From: Bacteroidaceae bacterium
GTDB taxonomy: Bacteria > Bacteroidota > Bacteroidia > Bacteroidales > Bacteroidaceae
Length of the DNA stretch: 33,884 nt
Assembly (NCBI GenBank): GCA_017381015.1
Contig: JAFOCV010000132.1
Location: forward strand, 1-33,884
Direction of reading: 5' to 3'
Shown here: positions 1 through 7,854 of the stretch, piece by piece
How positions within the stretch are numbered: position 1 is the stretch's first letter
How the letters are laid out: every line of letters starts with the position of its first letter
Notes under the pieces: model-generated
Databases searched by the model: none
What the model was told of the DNA's origin: nothing
Seen by the model: only the letters and a program-made list of their open reading frames with translations
Translations under genes and position numbers: made by a program

Positions 1-96
1 TAACGATGATATGTATGGTACCATAGCGTGAAGAACCTGTTAATCAAGAGCACTTTTATTTTGAAATGTTTGTTTATTAATGTTGTTTTGTTAACT

Positions 97-307
97 ATGT
101 CTTCGGATAGGTGATGAAAAGAGTGATAAACAGGGCGAACCTCTTCTGTGGAAAAGATGTGGCTACTGCACTGGGGTACAGCAATCCACAAAAAGCTATT
201 CGCGACCATGTGGAGACATAGGACAAACGGTGAACAAATCGTTCACCGTCAATGGGCCCCAAGCGATACTCGTCAACGAGTTGGGTCTCTACTCCCTCTT
301 TATATGA
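97..307 (+). pseudogene. Bro-N domain antirepressor remnant (broken)
   Basis: Translation from about 114 gives residues resembling the core of the Bro-N domain of phage and baculovirus antirepressors: FCGKDVATALGYSNPQKA followed by IRDHVE. This stops at the TAG at 219-221. The same domain resumes in a different frame from 242 with GPQAILVNELGLYSLF and ends at the TGA at 305-307. The upstream part, around the ATG at 97, reads MSSD in a third frame, which fits the usual stretch before the FxGKDV motif. The gene therefore has at least two frame disruptions plus stops and lacks any C-terminal domain. Bro-N proteins are typical of prophages and other mobile elements, so this is probably a scar of one. 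No integrase or att site is visible nearby. Confidence 0.7.
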
Positions 308-418
308 CCAACAGGTTGAGGTTCTGAACGTGACCTCGTTTTGAAATCCCCCAATTTTACTTACTTGAAAAATCTGAATAGCTTCGAAATACCGAAAATC
401 AATGGAAGGGCAAAATCA

Positions 419-503
419 GCACCTCGGAGCACCAAAACAAGCACTTTTACACCACGAATCAGCACTTTTTTCCTTCAAAAACGCAGTTTTATGAGGTGCT
501 TTG
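419..503. repeat. Degenerate 21-22 bp tandem repeat, non-coding
   Basis: Four successive units begin with GCAC or GCAG at 419, 441, 462 and 483, giving spacings of 22, 21 and 21 nt. The units share GCACTTTT followed by a C-rich then A-rich half. The match is weak from unit to unit, but the spacing is regular and near two helical turns. A similar periodic stretch lies at 10336-10503. The rest of 308-604 shows no gene. Confidence 0.5.
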
Positions 504-517
504 AAAACACCTCATAA
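489..517. other. 10-bp inverted repeat (hairpin)
   Basis: TTATGAGGTG at 489-498 is exactly complementary to CACCTCATAA at 508-517, with a 9-nt loop. It lies about 90 nt beyond the stop codon of the minus-strand acyltransferase gene, so it could end that transcript. Neither strand has a clean T-run directly after the stem, so a terminator role is only a possibility. It overlaps the end of the 21-bp periodic repeat. Confidence 0.35.
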
Positions 518-604
518 TCCACTGATTGAATATTCCTTACACCCAGAGAAAAACAATGACACCAATACTCTTTGCTTTCGCCATTGCTGGAGGGGTATAA
601 AATA

Positions 605-1786
605 TTAGCCGATGATGTATTTGCCAATCTTAGGGATGCGTTGCAATACCATGCAAATGATGCTGACGATGATGAAACCGATGATGCTGGAGAGCAGTAT
701 CTGGATGGGGGTGGTCCAGAAACCTAATACCCCATCTTCGCCAATACCAAGCCAATCGCGGAAGAAACCACATATGGGCACAAGCACAAACAGGTGGCTG
801 AGGTATATACCATAACTGGCCTTGGATATGGGCAACAACACTTTCTGATAGAATGCTCCGGATGCCTGAATCTTGCGGAAGAGAAGAATCCACGCAATGG
901 CCATGAGGGCTACGCCGATGGTGTCATTCGTCCAGGTAGTTTCCCACCATACGGCCTTGTCCAGTGTTCCTTCCACGGGGAAGCTGCCTTCTGCACTCTT
1001 GAACACTCTCCAGAGGAATCCGCCAAAGCAAGTGGCAAAGCCCACGAGATAGCATGGTATGGCTATGCACAATGTCTTGCGCCAGGAGAGTTCGTGCACG
1101 AAGCGACGCAGATACAAGCCCAGCAACAGATAGCCAATAAAACCGCTAAAATAATAGAATGTGCCGTAGCTGTTCCAACTGCATTCGCCCCATAGTGGGA
1201 AGAAGGCTTGGCGAGGAATCCCCGAGGTACCATGAATCAGAGTTACCTGTCCATCAGCAAGCCAGTCGCGAAGGGAAGGAAACAGAGTGGTAAACAGGCA
1301 AAGAGCGAGGTATATCTGTAATTCGCGCTTGCTCACCTTCTCTGCCCAGGGCGAGAGCATAGGAATGAGCAAATACACTCCCACCAGCATGTACACAAAC
1401 CACAGATGCCCGCTAGCATAGTAAAAGTTGAAAATCAAATTCTGAAGGTTCTGTATCGGTTCGCCCCAAAGCAAGGCATATGCCAGTGTCCAGAACAGGA
1501 AGGGGACAAGCACCCTCACGGCACGGCGCTTGAGAAACTGGGCAGAGCTTTGCCCTTGCAATGGAAAGAGCAGATAGCTGGAAGCAACAATGAAGAGCGG
1601 TACGCATGAGCGCACAAAGGAATCGAAAAACGAAGCCCAGAAGGCATCACTCTGAGTGAGTATGAGCGAGCCCTTGCCTCCGTAGTAAAATGGCTCTGTA
1701 CTGTGCACCATTATCACCATGAAACAGGCCGCTACGCGCATCCAATCCAGCCACAGGATGCGTGGAGAGTGGTTTGTATCTTTCAT
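605..1786 (-). CDS. Acyltransferase family 3 membrane protein (WecH-like)
   Basis: This 393-residue integral membrane protein looks like the acyltransferase-3 family, which moves acetyl or other acyl groups onto surface polysaccharides or lipids. The N-terminus has the family pattern LDWMRVAACFMVIMVHS, with the conserved His at residue 28 in the first membrane helix. About ten hydrophobic segments follow, as expected for the family. The layout resembles WecH/OpgC-type enzymes more than OafA. The substrate cannot be read from the sequence. It lies 127 nt downstream of a second acyltransferase on the same strand. The leader carries a long inverted repeat (1804-1866), and no clear TAnnTTTG promoter was found directly upstream. 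Confidence 0.85.
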   Translation of the reverse strand: MKDTNHSPRILWLDWMRVAACFMVIMVHSTEPFYYGGKGSLILTQSDAFWASFFDSFVRSCVPLFIVASSYLLFPLQGQSSAQFLKRRAVRVLVPFLFWTLAYALLWGEPIQNLQNLIFNFYYASGHLWFVYMLVGVYLLIPMLSPWAEKVSKRELQIYLALCLFTTLFPSLRDWLADGQVTLIHGTSGIPRQAFFPLWGECSWNSYGTFYYFSGFIGYLLLGLYLRRFVHELSWRKTLCIAIPCYLVGFATCFGGFLWRVFKSAEGSFPVEGTLDKAVWWETTWTNDTIGVALMAIAWILLFRKIQASGAFYQKVLLPISKASYGIYLSHLFVLVPICGFFRDWLGIGEDGVLGFWTTPIQILLSSIIGFIIVSIICMVLQRIPKIGKYIIG

Positions 1787-1803
1787 GTGTCCCTTATCTT
1801 TGG

Positions 1804-1866
1804 AGGTAGGTTCTATAAATTAGTTTATCATTTCATCAGACAGAACTCCTATTATAGAACCAACCT
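1804..1866. repeat. 15-nt inverted repeat in acyltransferase leader
   Basis: The arms are AGGTAGGTTCTATAA (1804-1818) and TTATAGAACCAACCT (1852-1866). They pair at 14 of 15 positions, with one A-A mismatch and a 33-nt loop. It lies 18-80 nt upstream of the ATG of the minus-strand acyltransferase gene. It could form an RNA hairpin in the leader, be a regulator site, or be recombination arms; the sequence alone does not decide. Confidence 0.55.
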
Positions 1867-1913
1867 TAATGTATTGCTTAGTTTTACTTAACTCAAAAAA
1901 GGAGGGGGTGTGC

Positions 1914-3068
1914 CTACTTCTTCATCAACCAGCGACGTACTGGTTCATCATACAACTTGAGGCACAGGAGAGCAAGCGCTATGCTGGATACTACCACCAA
2001 TAGTGCCACTGACCAGCAACTCTGCAAGGTATAGAGCTCATTCTCAATAAGCCATGCATAGAAGATGTACATGATGGGGTAGTGCACGATGTAGAGAGGA
2101 TAAGAGATGTCGCCTAGGAGCTGGTTGATCTTGCCCGTTGCGCCCTTGGTACTGCCACATGCTCCCAACCAAACTAATACGGGGAAAATGAAGGCAATGC
2201 ATACGTACTCGAACAAGCAATTCATGTTAATCACGCCATCAGATGGGATATATGGCACGGCAAACAATGCGATGAGTGACAGGCTACAGATCCAGAAGGC
2301 TCCCTTGACCTGACGAGGCTTGAAGGTGCGGGAGAGCAGCATGCCCAAGGTGAAGGGGAATAGCATACGTATCAGGCCACCCCAGAAGTTGACCTCGTCA
2401 ATGGTCCATCCCACACCTATCATACCATAACCGGATACGTCAAACAGGAAGAACCATGCATGAACGGCACCCAGCAATACGGTGAGCAATGCCATCATCT
2501 TGGTGGACAAGCGACGAATGAATAGGGCATACAGGATATTGCCTACGTATTCAAAGAAGAGTGACCATCCCGGACCATTGAGGGGGAACATCTCGCCATT
2601 GCCGCGCACCTCGTATGGCACTCCTGGCACGGCTGGTATCATGAGCATGGTTAGCAACAGGGCTATCATCACCCAGCCAGTGGGTGTGGTGCTACCATCC
2701 CAGCGCTGAAAGCCCACAGAGGCAAATGCTACCGCACCTATCAAGGCTCCCATTACGAGCATTGGGTGAAGGCGAATGAGACGGCGCTTGAAGAATTGCC
2801 AGGTACCCATCTCTTGCCAACGATTGTCGTAGGCATAGCTGATGACGAATCCCGAGAGGATGAAGAAAAAGTCCACGGCTATGTGACCATGGTTCAGAGT
2901 GGTGATGATTCCGCTTCCAGCACCATTGGTAACTTCGGCAAAGGAGAAACCCTCAAAGATGTGGTAGAAGACCACTAGGATAGCAGCTACTCCGCGAAGA
3001 CCATCCAGGAGCTCGTAATGCGCCTTGGTGTTGGCAAAAGATGCCGAGGAAATGTTTTTGTGTTGCAT
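1914..3068 (-). CDS. Acyltransferase family 3 membrane protein (OafA-like)
   Basis: This is a 384-residue membrane protein of the acyltransferase-3 family, related to OafA/NodX-type O-acetyltransferases that decorate surface glycans. Signature stretches are LLDGLRGVAAILVVFYH (Arg25 and His36 in helix 1), then VDFFFILSGFVISYAY and RRLIRLHP, all typical of the family. Multiple hydrophobic helices run to the C-terminus, and no extra SGNH domain is fused. A possible promoter -7 box lies at 3120-3127 on the minus strand. The short Crp-type regulator gene ends 144 nt upstream. The acceptor molecule is unknown. The two neighbouring acyltransferases are clearly different subtypes, not a recent duplication. 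Confidence 0.9.
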   Translation of the reverse strand: MQHKNISSASFANTKAHYELLDGLRGVAAILVVFYHIFEGFSFAEVTNGAGSGIITTLNHGHIAVDFFFILSGFVISYAYDNRWQEMGTWQFFKRRLIRLHPMLVMGALIGAVAFASVGFQRWDGSTTPTGWVMIALLLTMLMIPAVPGVPYEVRGNGEMFPLNGPGWSLFFEYVGNILYALFIRRLSTKMMALLTVLLGAVHAWFFLFDVSGYGMIGVGWTIDEVNFWGGLIRMLFPFTLGMLLSRTFKPRQVKGAFWICSLSLIALFAVPYIPSDGVINMNCLFEYVCIAFIFPVLVWLGACGSTKGATGKINQLLGDISYPLYIVHYPIMYIFYAWLIENELYTLQSCWSVALLVVVSSIALALLCLKLYDEPVRRWLMKK

Positions 3069-3119
3069 ATAATTATCTGTTTTTATGATTAGGCACTAGC
3101 TTTTTCATAATTTTTGCGA

Positions 3120-3127
3120 CAAAGATA
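3120..3127 (-). promoter_or_regulatory. Candidate -7 box for the OafA-like gene
   Basis: Read on the minus strand this is TATCTTTG, an exact fit to the Bacteroidetes -7 consensus TAnnTTTG. It sits about 50 nt before the ATG at 3068. No good TTTG -33 box is found 20 nt upstream, so support is partial. Confidence 0.45.
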
Positions 3128-3212
3128 TGCTATTCATTTCTTGCTCCCTTTGCTCTAAAGCAAAAAATGCATCAGTTATGGCCCATTTTGCCAGGAAAGC
3201 AAAAAAAGGATA

Positions 3213-3776
3213 TCAAATTTCTCCCCTGACTCTGCTCAATGTATAGATACTGATACCCAGAAACTCTGCAATGTATTTCAGTTTCACTCTGTTGACAAGC
3301 CCGGGATAGTGTTTGAGAAACATCTGATAGCGTTCTTTCGGTGTGAGCTGAAGTCGCTCCACGAAGAAGAGGCTCAGCATGGCATTGCACTCCTGATGAA
3401 TGACACGCCCCCAGTTGGCTATGTCGATATACCTCTCGTAGAGGGCATTCAGGCTATCGATGGGCATGGAATAGATAAGGCAATTGGTCAGCGTCTCCAC
3501 ACTCTCGATGGAGGGATTGCCATGATAGAGCGAGTACATACCAAAGGTAATATCACCCTCGCAACTGAACCAGGTGGTGGTGTCCTTATCGCCATTGTGG
3601 AATATGGAGCGAGTAACACCTTCCTCGATGAAGTACACCTTCCCGTCCTTCCTGCCCGAGTGCACCAGCACCGTATCCTTGGGATAGTGCACGGGGGGCA
3701 TACAATCCAGCATGGCTTGTAGTGCTTCATCACTCATAGGGTAATATTCCCGTATCTTGGTGACTATGTTTTTCAT
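3213..3776 (-). CDS. Short Crp/Fnr-type cyclic-nucleotide-binding-fold regulator
   Basis: The 187-residue protein has the double-stranded beta-helix fold of Crp/Fnr regulators at about residues 20-130, including KDTVLVHSGRKDGKVYFIEEG and FGMYSLYHGNPSIESVE. A C-terminal helix-turn-helix, LKYIAEFLGISIYTLSRVR, runs almost to the end. The length (about 190 aa) is usual for the many short Crp-like regulators of Bacteroidetes and is not a truncation. The residues that bind cAMP in E. coli Crp are not clearly kept, so the ligand is unknown. It stands between the U32 gene (91 nt upstream) and the two acyltransferase genes, and may regulate the latter, but nothing in the sequence proves this. Confidence 0.88.
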   Translation of the reverse strand: MKNIVTKIREYYPMSDEALQAMLDCMPPVHYPKDTVLVHSGRKDGKVYFIEEGVTRSIFHNGDKDTTTWFSCEGDITFGMYSLYHGNPSIESVETLTNCLIYSMPIDSLNALYERYIDIANWGRVIHQECNAMLSLFFVERLQLTPKERYQMFLKHYPGLVNRVKLKYIAEFLGISIYTLSRVRGEI

Positions 3777-3867
3777 GCGCGAAATCAGTTACGTTTTGTT
3801 GGAGCACTATGCTGGATGTATGCTTTTATGAGGAATATAAATCTTCTGGGCTGTCCCCCCCTGGTCG

Positions 3868-5130
3868 TTATCTCTTATCCACGGTGGGGTCGTTTTCCAC
3901 GATTACGTACAACTTGTCGCTACGGCGCACCTTGCGAGGAACGGCAATACTGACGTGCTGACCCTTCTTGGCCACGTCAACGGGCTCCAGGTCGTAACGT
4001 ATTTCATCAGCCGTACAATAGAGAGCACCCGTGGTGGGACCCGTGATGAGGATCTTGTCGCCCTTTTTCAGCTCGCATGCCTCTATCTTGAATTCAGCCA
4101 CACCCAACTTGGTAAAGTAGCGTATGGTCTTGGCACAATACACCTTCTTTTCTGTGGCGGCACTGCCGGCGATGTTGTTCCATTCGCCCAGAGTTTGTCC
4201 CTGATAGTAGCCATCCCAGAAGCCGCGATTGAACACGGTGGCCAATTGAGTGTCCAGCTGGTCCTTCAATTCCTCGGTGAAGGTGTCATTGAGCACGGCA
4301 TTGATGGCTTCGTTGTAGGCAGACACTACGGTGCTGACGTATTCAGGACCACGAGCTCGACCCTCTATCTTGAATACACGCACACCAGCCTCCATCATTC
4401 TGTCCATGAAGCGGAGGGTCTTCAGGTCCTTGGGAGACATGATGTACTTGTTGTCAATGTCCAGCTCGGTACCCGTTTCGCGGTCGCGTACGGTGTATCC
4501 TCGGCGGCACAATTGCATGCACTCGCCTCTGTTGGCCGACCTGCCAACATTGTTCAGCGACAAATAGCACTTGCCACTCACCGCCATGCACAGAGCACCA
4601 TGGCAGAACATCTCGATGCGTATCAGTTCGCCACGAGGACCGCAGATATTCTCCTCCACTATCTGGCGATAGATGTCGGCCACCTGCTCCATATTCAATT
4701 CGCGTGCCAGTACCACCACATCGGCAAACTGGGCATAGAAGCGAAGAGCCTCGATATTGGATATATTCAATTGGGTGGAGAGGTGTACCTCCTGACCTAT
4801 CTTGTTGCAATACGACATCACGGCCACGTCGCTGGCTATCACGGCACTGATATTTGCTTCGCGGGCAGCATCCAGTATCTTGCGCATGAGAGGGAGGTCT
4901 TCACCATAGATGATAGTATTTACCGTCAGATAACTCTTCACACCACATATACGGCACTGATGAGCTATTTCCTTGAGGTCGTTGATGGTAAAGGCAGATG
5001 CCGAGTGTGACCTCATGTTCAGGTTTTCAATACCAAAATATATACTATCAGCTCCTGCGCGCAATGCGGCCGCAAAAGACTCTCTGGAGCCTACGGGAGC
5101 CATTATTTCAAAATCCTTACGCTTCATCAT
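3868..5130 (-). CDS. Peptidase U32 family protein (TrhP/YegQ-like, tRNA hydroxylation)
   Basis: This 420-residue protein belongs to the U32 family. The family signature runs from E173 to S191: EMFCHGALC, then G-K-C-Y-L-S. Cysteines at about 176, 181, 188, 204 and 208 could hold a metal or Fe-S cluster. The order of blocks follows E. coli YegQ (TrhP): MAPVGSRESFAAALRAGAD at the start, the Cys block, YIMSPKDLKTL, FKIEGRARGPEY, and a C-terminal beta-barrel. TrhP forms 5-hydroxyuridine in tRNA from prephenate; the same role here is inferred. The family name 'peptidase' is probably misleading. The start overlaps the end of dusB by 14 nt, so the two are co-transcribed, which suits a shared tRNA-modification role. 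Two ATG codons (5130 and 5127) are possible starts. Confidence 0.88.
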   Translation of the reverse strand: MMKRKDFEIMAPVGSRESFAAALRAGADSIYFGIENLNMRSHSASAFTINDLKEIAHQCRICGVKSYLTVNTIIYGEDLPLMRKILDAAREANISAVIASDVAVMSYCNKIGQEVHLSTQLNISNIEALRFYAQFADVVVLARELNMEQVADIYRQIVEENICGPRGELIRIEMFCHGALCMAVSGKCYLSLNNVGRSANRGECMQLCRRGYTVRDRETGTELDIDNKYIMSPKDLKTLRFMDRMMEAGVRVFKIEGRARGPEYVSTVVSAYNEAINAVLNDTFTEELKDQLDTQLATVFNRGFWDGYYQGQTLGEWNNIAGSAATEKKVYCAKTIRYFTKLGVAEFKIEACELKKGDKILITGPTTGALYCTADEIRYDLEPVDVAKKGQHVSIAVPRKVRRSDKLYVIVENDPTVDKR

Positions 5131-6115
5131 TGTTCTTGAGCATTGCTCTAATTTCTTCTATAATTGCAAATAGTTCTTCCACCGTTTCTGCACGCAGCAT
5201 ACGTATGCGGGTCTCACGGAAATTACGTATTCCCTTGAATATGGGCGAAGCAGCCAAGTGTCTTCTCACGTGCAGGATGCCACGGTATTCGTCTATGCGC
5301 TCCACGGAGGTAACCACCTGTTGCTTCAATATATCTATCTTTTCGTCCAAAGAGAGTTCTCCTCCCTGAAGTTCGCGGAATATCCAGGGCCTGCCAAATG
5401 TGGCGCGACCCACCATCACGGCATCCACGCCATAGCGGTCAAAGCATTCTCTGACTCGCTCCTTCGTGGCAATATCGCCATTACCTATGATGGGGATGTG
5501 CATGCGAGGATTGTTTTTCACCTCACCTATCAGTGTCCAATCGGCTTCACCTTGATACATCTGTGCACGGGTACGGCCATGTATGGTGAGGGCTTGAATA
5601 CCCGTATCCTGAAGGCGCTCTGCCAGGTCCACAATGAAGGGAGTGCCATCGGGCAGGTAAAGGCTTGGCGTGTCCCATCCCAGACGTGTCTTGACCGTGA
5701 CGGGGGTATTGGGCACGGCATCCACCACGGCCTTGGTGATGTCCAGCAATAGGGGTACGTTTTGGAGCATGCCACTACCAGCTCCCTTGCCTGCCACCTT
5801 GCGTACGGGGCAACCAAAGTTGAGGTCCAGAACATCGGGATGAGCTTGGTCAACAACTATCTTTGCCGCTTCGCGCATGGCATCCACATCCTTGCCATAT
5901 ATCTGAATGGCCACGGGGCGCTCGTCCTGGCATACCTGCAACTTGGCAAGACTCTTATTGACCATACGAATCAAGGCATCCGAACTGACAAACTCGGAAT
6001 ACACCATAGCGGCACCCATCTGCTTGCATAGCAGACGAAAACCGATATCCGTAACATCCTCCATGGGGGCAAGGAATATTGGTTCGTGACCAAGTTCTAT
6101 GTTTCCTATCTTCAT
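5117..6115 (-). CDS. dusB: tRNA-dihydrouridine synthase DusB
   Basis: The product (332 residues) reduces uridines in the tRNA D-loop to dihydrouridine using FMN and NADPH. It starts with the flavin-binding block IFLAPMEDVTDIGFR. The catalytic cysteine is Cys102 in LNFGCPVRKVAGKGAGSGML, whose KVxGKGAGS pattern is typical of DusB. Later blocks QALTIHGRTRAQMYQGEADW and GNGDIATKERV complete the TIM barrel, and a helical C-terminal domain follows. Length matches DusB (about 320-335). It is on the same strand as sufE, 228 nt downstream of it, and overlaps the U32 gene by 14 nt. Confidence 0.95.
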   Translation of the reverse strand: MKIGNIELGHEPIFLAPMEDVTDIGFRLLCKQMGAAMVYSEFVSSDALIRMVNKSLAKLQVCQDERPVAIQIYGKDVDAMREAAKIVVDQAHPDVLDLNFGCPVRKVAGKGAGSGMLQNVPLLLDITKAVVDAVPNTPVTVKTRLGWDTPSLYLPDGTPFIVDLAERLQDTGIQALTIHGRTRAQMYQGEADWTLIGEVKNNPRMHIPIIGNGDIATKERVRECFDRYGVDAVMVGRATFGRPWIFRELQGGELSLDEKIDILKQQVVTSVERIDEYRGILHVRRHLAASPIFKGIRNFRETRIRMLRAETVEELFAIIEEIRAMLKNNDEA

Positions 6116-6172
6116 TCTTATTGAGAGAAATATTCTGTGTGTGTTAGTGGGGGTGGGGGAGTGTTCTTGGGA

Positions 6173-6334
6173 TTATTCAGAGCAGGGGACACTTGTTGTG
6201 GACTCTATCTCTTCGGCTTCGTCCTTGGGGATGGGAAAGCCTCTGTCTCCATGTCCCACAACTTCTGTCCATGGGCATATGGTACGTTCGTCCTTGTCCT
6301 CCTGATCGCCCTTTCTTGTCCAGTATTGTCCCAT
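6173..6334 (-). CDS. Possible small protein, 53 aa, between sufE and dusB
   Basis: An ATG at 6334, only 9 nt after the sufE stop, opens a 53-codon frame that ends at the TAA at 6173-6175. The protein starts MGQYWTRKGDQEDKDER, is very hydrophilic and charged, has two Cys, and ends SVPCSE. No known domain was recognised. In its favour are its position in the operon and that it fills most of an otherwise empty 228-nt gap. Against it are its short length and the lack of any recognisable family. Confidence 0.35.
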   Translation of the reverse strand: MGQYWTRKGDQEDKDERTICPWTEVVGHGDRGFPIPKDEAEEIESTTSVPCSE

Positions 6335-6343
6335 AGGATTATT

Positions 6344-6769
6344 TTAGTTTGCTTTCTGATTAAATACCAAGGCGTACATCTTGATTTGCTTCAGCATGGC
6401 CAGCAGACCATTGGAGCGAGTGGGCGAGAGGTGCTCTCTGAGTCCTATCTGCTCGATAAAGTAGAGGTCGGCATCAAGAATGTCTTTGGGTGCCTGATTG
6501 TTGAACACACGCAATAGCAGAGCCACAATGCCCTTCACTATCAGGGCATCGCTTTCGGCTTGCAATTGCATCTTGCCATCCACCAAATCTGCCTGAAGCC
6601 ACACACGACTTTGGCATCCGTCAATCAGATTTTGTTCTGTCTTGTACTGAGCTGGCAATTCGGGTTGGTCACTACCCATGTCTATCAGCAATTGATAGCG
6701 ATCCATCCAATCGTCAAAGTCCTGAAACTCTTCGATTATCTCGTCTTGTATTTCGTTTATAGTCATCAT
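6344..6769 (-). CDS. sufE: SufE family sulfur acceptor for Fe-S assembly
   Basis: The 141-residue protein matches SufE, which takes persulfide sulfur from the cysteine desulfurase SufS and passes it to the SUF scaffold. The active cysteine is Cys52 in the conserved loop LIDGCQSRVWL. Other family blocks are FDDWMDRYQLLIDMG near the N-terminus and the C-terminal HLSPTRSNGL. Length is normal for the family. No other suf gene is in the window, which is common when sufE stands apart from sufBCDS. It lies in the minus-strand run downstream of the glutaminyl cyclase gene, with a 48-nt gap. A second Met (residue 2) could be the start. Confidence 0.93.
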   Translation of the reverse strand: MMTINEIQDEIIEEFQDFDDWMDRYQLLIDMGSDQPELPAQYKTEQNLIDGCQSRVWLQADLVDGKMQLQAESDALIVKGIVALLLRVFNNQAPKDILDADLYFIEQIGLREHLSPTRSNGLLAMLKQIKMYALVFNQKAN

Positions 6770-6817
6770 TTTCTAAAAAAGGTTTTATGAAAAAAAACAT
6801 TATGTCCCCCCAAAAAA

Positions 6818-7819
6818 TCACTTCTGCTCATTGTAGAGCAATTGGAGAACGGTTTGTCCTACGGCCTCGAGCACGTTCTTGTCTATATTCTCGGGTGTAT
6901 CGTTGATGGTGTGCCATGTAGGACCAAAACTGCTTGGTCCATCGGCAAAGTAAGGCACTATGTCTATGCAAGGAATCTGTGCAATGGTATTCACATTGAT
7001 ATGGTCATCCACCAATGTGCCGCCCTCTTGATAGGGGAAGAATTGTCCATAACCCAAATCGGATGCCAGGTTCCATACCTTCTTGACAATGTTGCTGGCA
7101 AAGTACATGCTCACCTGCTCGTGGGAGAAGGTAGCACCACGTCCACCCACCATATCCAGCAGGATGCCATACTTGGGGCGATAGCCGCTGGTGGCTGCTC
7201 GCTCTGCCCATACCTTGCTACCCAGACACCATGTATCCTGGTCGTCGGTCAATGGTTCTGCCCACTCGGGAGTGCCCATGTCTTCGGCATCGAAGCAAAT
7301 GAAATCCACACCCACGCCTTGGAGGGGTTGGCTCTGCAGGAGGCGAGCTATCTCTATCATTACGGCCACACCGCTGGCACCATCATTGGCGCCAAGCACG
7401 GGGGTCTTGTGATTGTTGGGATTTGGGTCGTTGTCTGCCCATGGGCGAGTATCCCAATGAGCACAAAGCATGATGCGGCTGGTGGCAGAGGTGTTGTAGC
7501 TGGCAATGATATTGCGGCATGGCATCTTGGTGCCATCCCATGTGCTAACCTCGACCTTCTGTTCGGCCACGGCGCATCCCATTCTTTCAAACTGACTTTT
7601 TATCCACTCGGCGCACTTGTCGGCTTCGGGAGTGCCCAGGAGACGAGGACCAAAGTTGCATTGCTCTTCAATGTACCTGAAAGCACTATCTGATTGGAAC
7701 GAAGGGCATGCCTTGTGAGCTGGAGTTTGCGCCTGCTTATTTTTACCTGAAGAACCTCCACATGCCACGAGAGCAAGGGAGATTATTCCAAATGATATAA
7801 TATAAAATAGGTGTTTCAT
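6818..7819 (-). CDS. Glutaminyl-peptide cyclotransferase-like M28 lipoprotein
   Basis: This 333-residue protein is an exported zinc enzyme of the M28 fold. It matches bacterial type II glutaminyl cyclases known from Porphyromonas, Prevotella and Tannerella, which convert N-terminal Gln of exported proteins to pyroglutamate. A signal peptide ends in a lipobox, LVAC, with Cys20 as the lipidated residue. Single-zinc ligands fit Asp146 (GANDGASG), Glu179 (CFDAEDM) and His303 (TWHTINDTPENI). The block CAHWDTRPWADNDPN is characteristic of the animal-like bacterial QCs. In Bacteroidetes many exported proteins begin with Gln after signal cleavage, so the role is probably in periplasmic protein maturation. 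An aminopeptidase function is the alternative. It lies 35 nt downstream of the C26-M19 fusion gene. Confidence 0.88.
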   Translation of the reverse strand: MKHLFYIISFGIISLALVACGGSSGKNKQAQTPAHKACPSFQSDSAFRYIEEQCNFGPRLLGTPEADKCAEWIKSQFERMGCAVAEQKVEVSTWDGTKMPCRNIIASYNTSATSRIMLCAHWDTRPWADNDPNPNNHKTPVLGANDGASGVAVMIEIARLLQSQPLQGVGVDFICFDAEDMGTPEWAEPLTDDQDTWCLGSKVWAERAATSGYRPKYGILLDMVGGRGATFSHEQVSMYFASNIVKKVWNLASDLGYGQFFPYQEGGTLVDDHINVNTIAQIPCIDIVPYFADGPSSFGPTWHTINDTPENIDKNVLEAVGQTVLQLLYNEQK

Positions 7820-7854
7820 CAGTTTGGTGAAATAGTTTTGTATTTGTATTGTTG

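Noticed and set aside
1804-1866. Invertible promoter
   Set aside because: The enclosed segment is only 33 nt, holds no good promoter, and no recombinase gene is in the window; kept only as an open question.
3955-5010. Long plus-strand open frame (351 codons) opposite the U32 gene
   Set aside because: It lies entirely antisense to a gene with a complete family signature; the protein has no recognisable domain and follows the codon pattern of the real strand.
6842-7693. Plus-strand frame of 283 codons opposite the glutaminyl cyclase
   Set aside because: Antisense shadow of a well-supported gene; no domain, no promoter.
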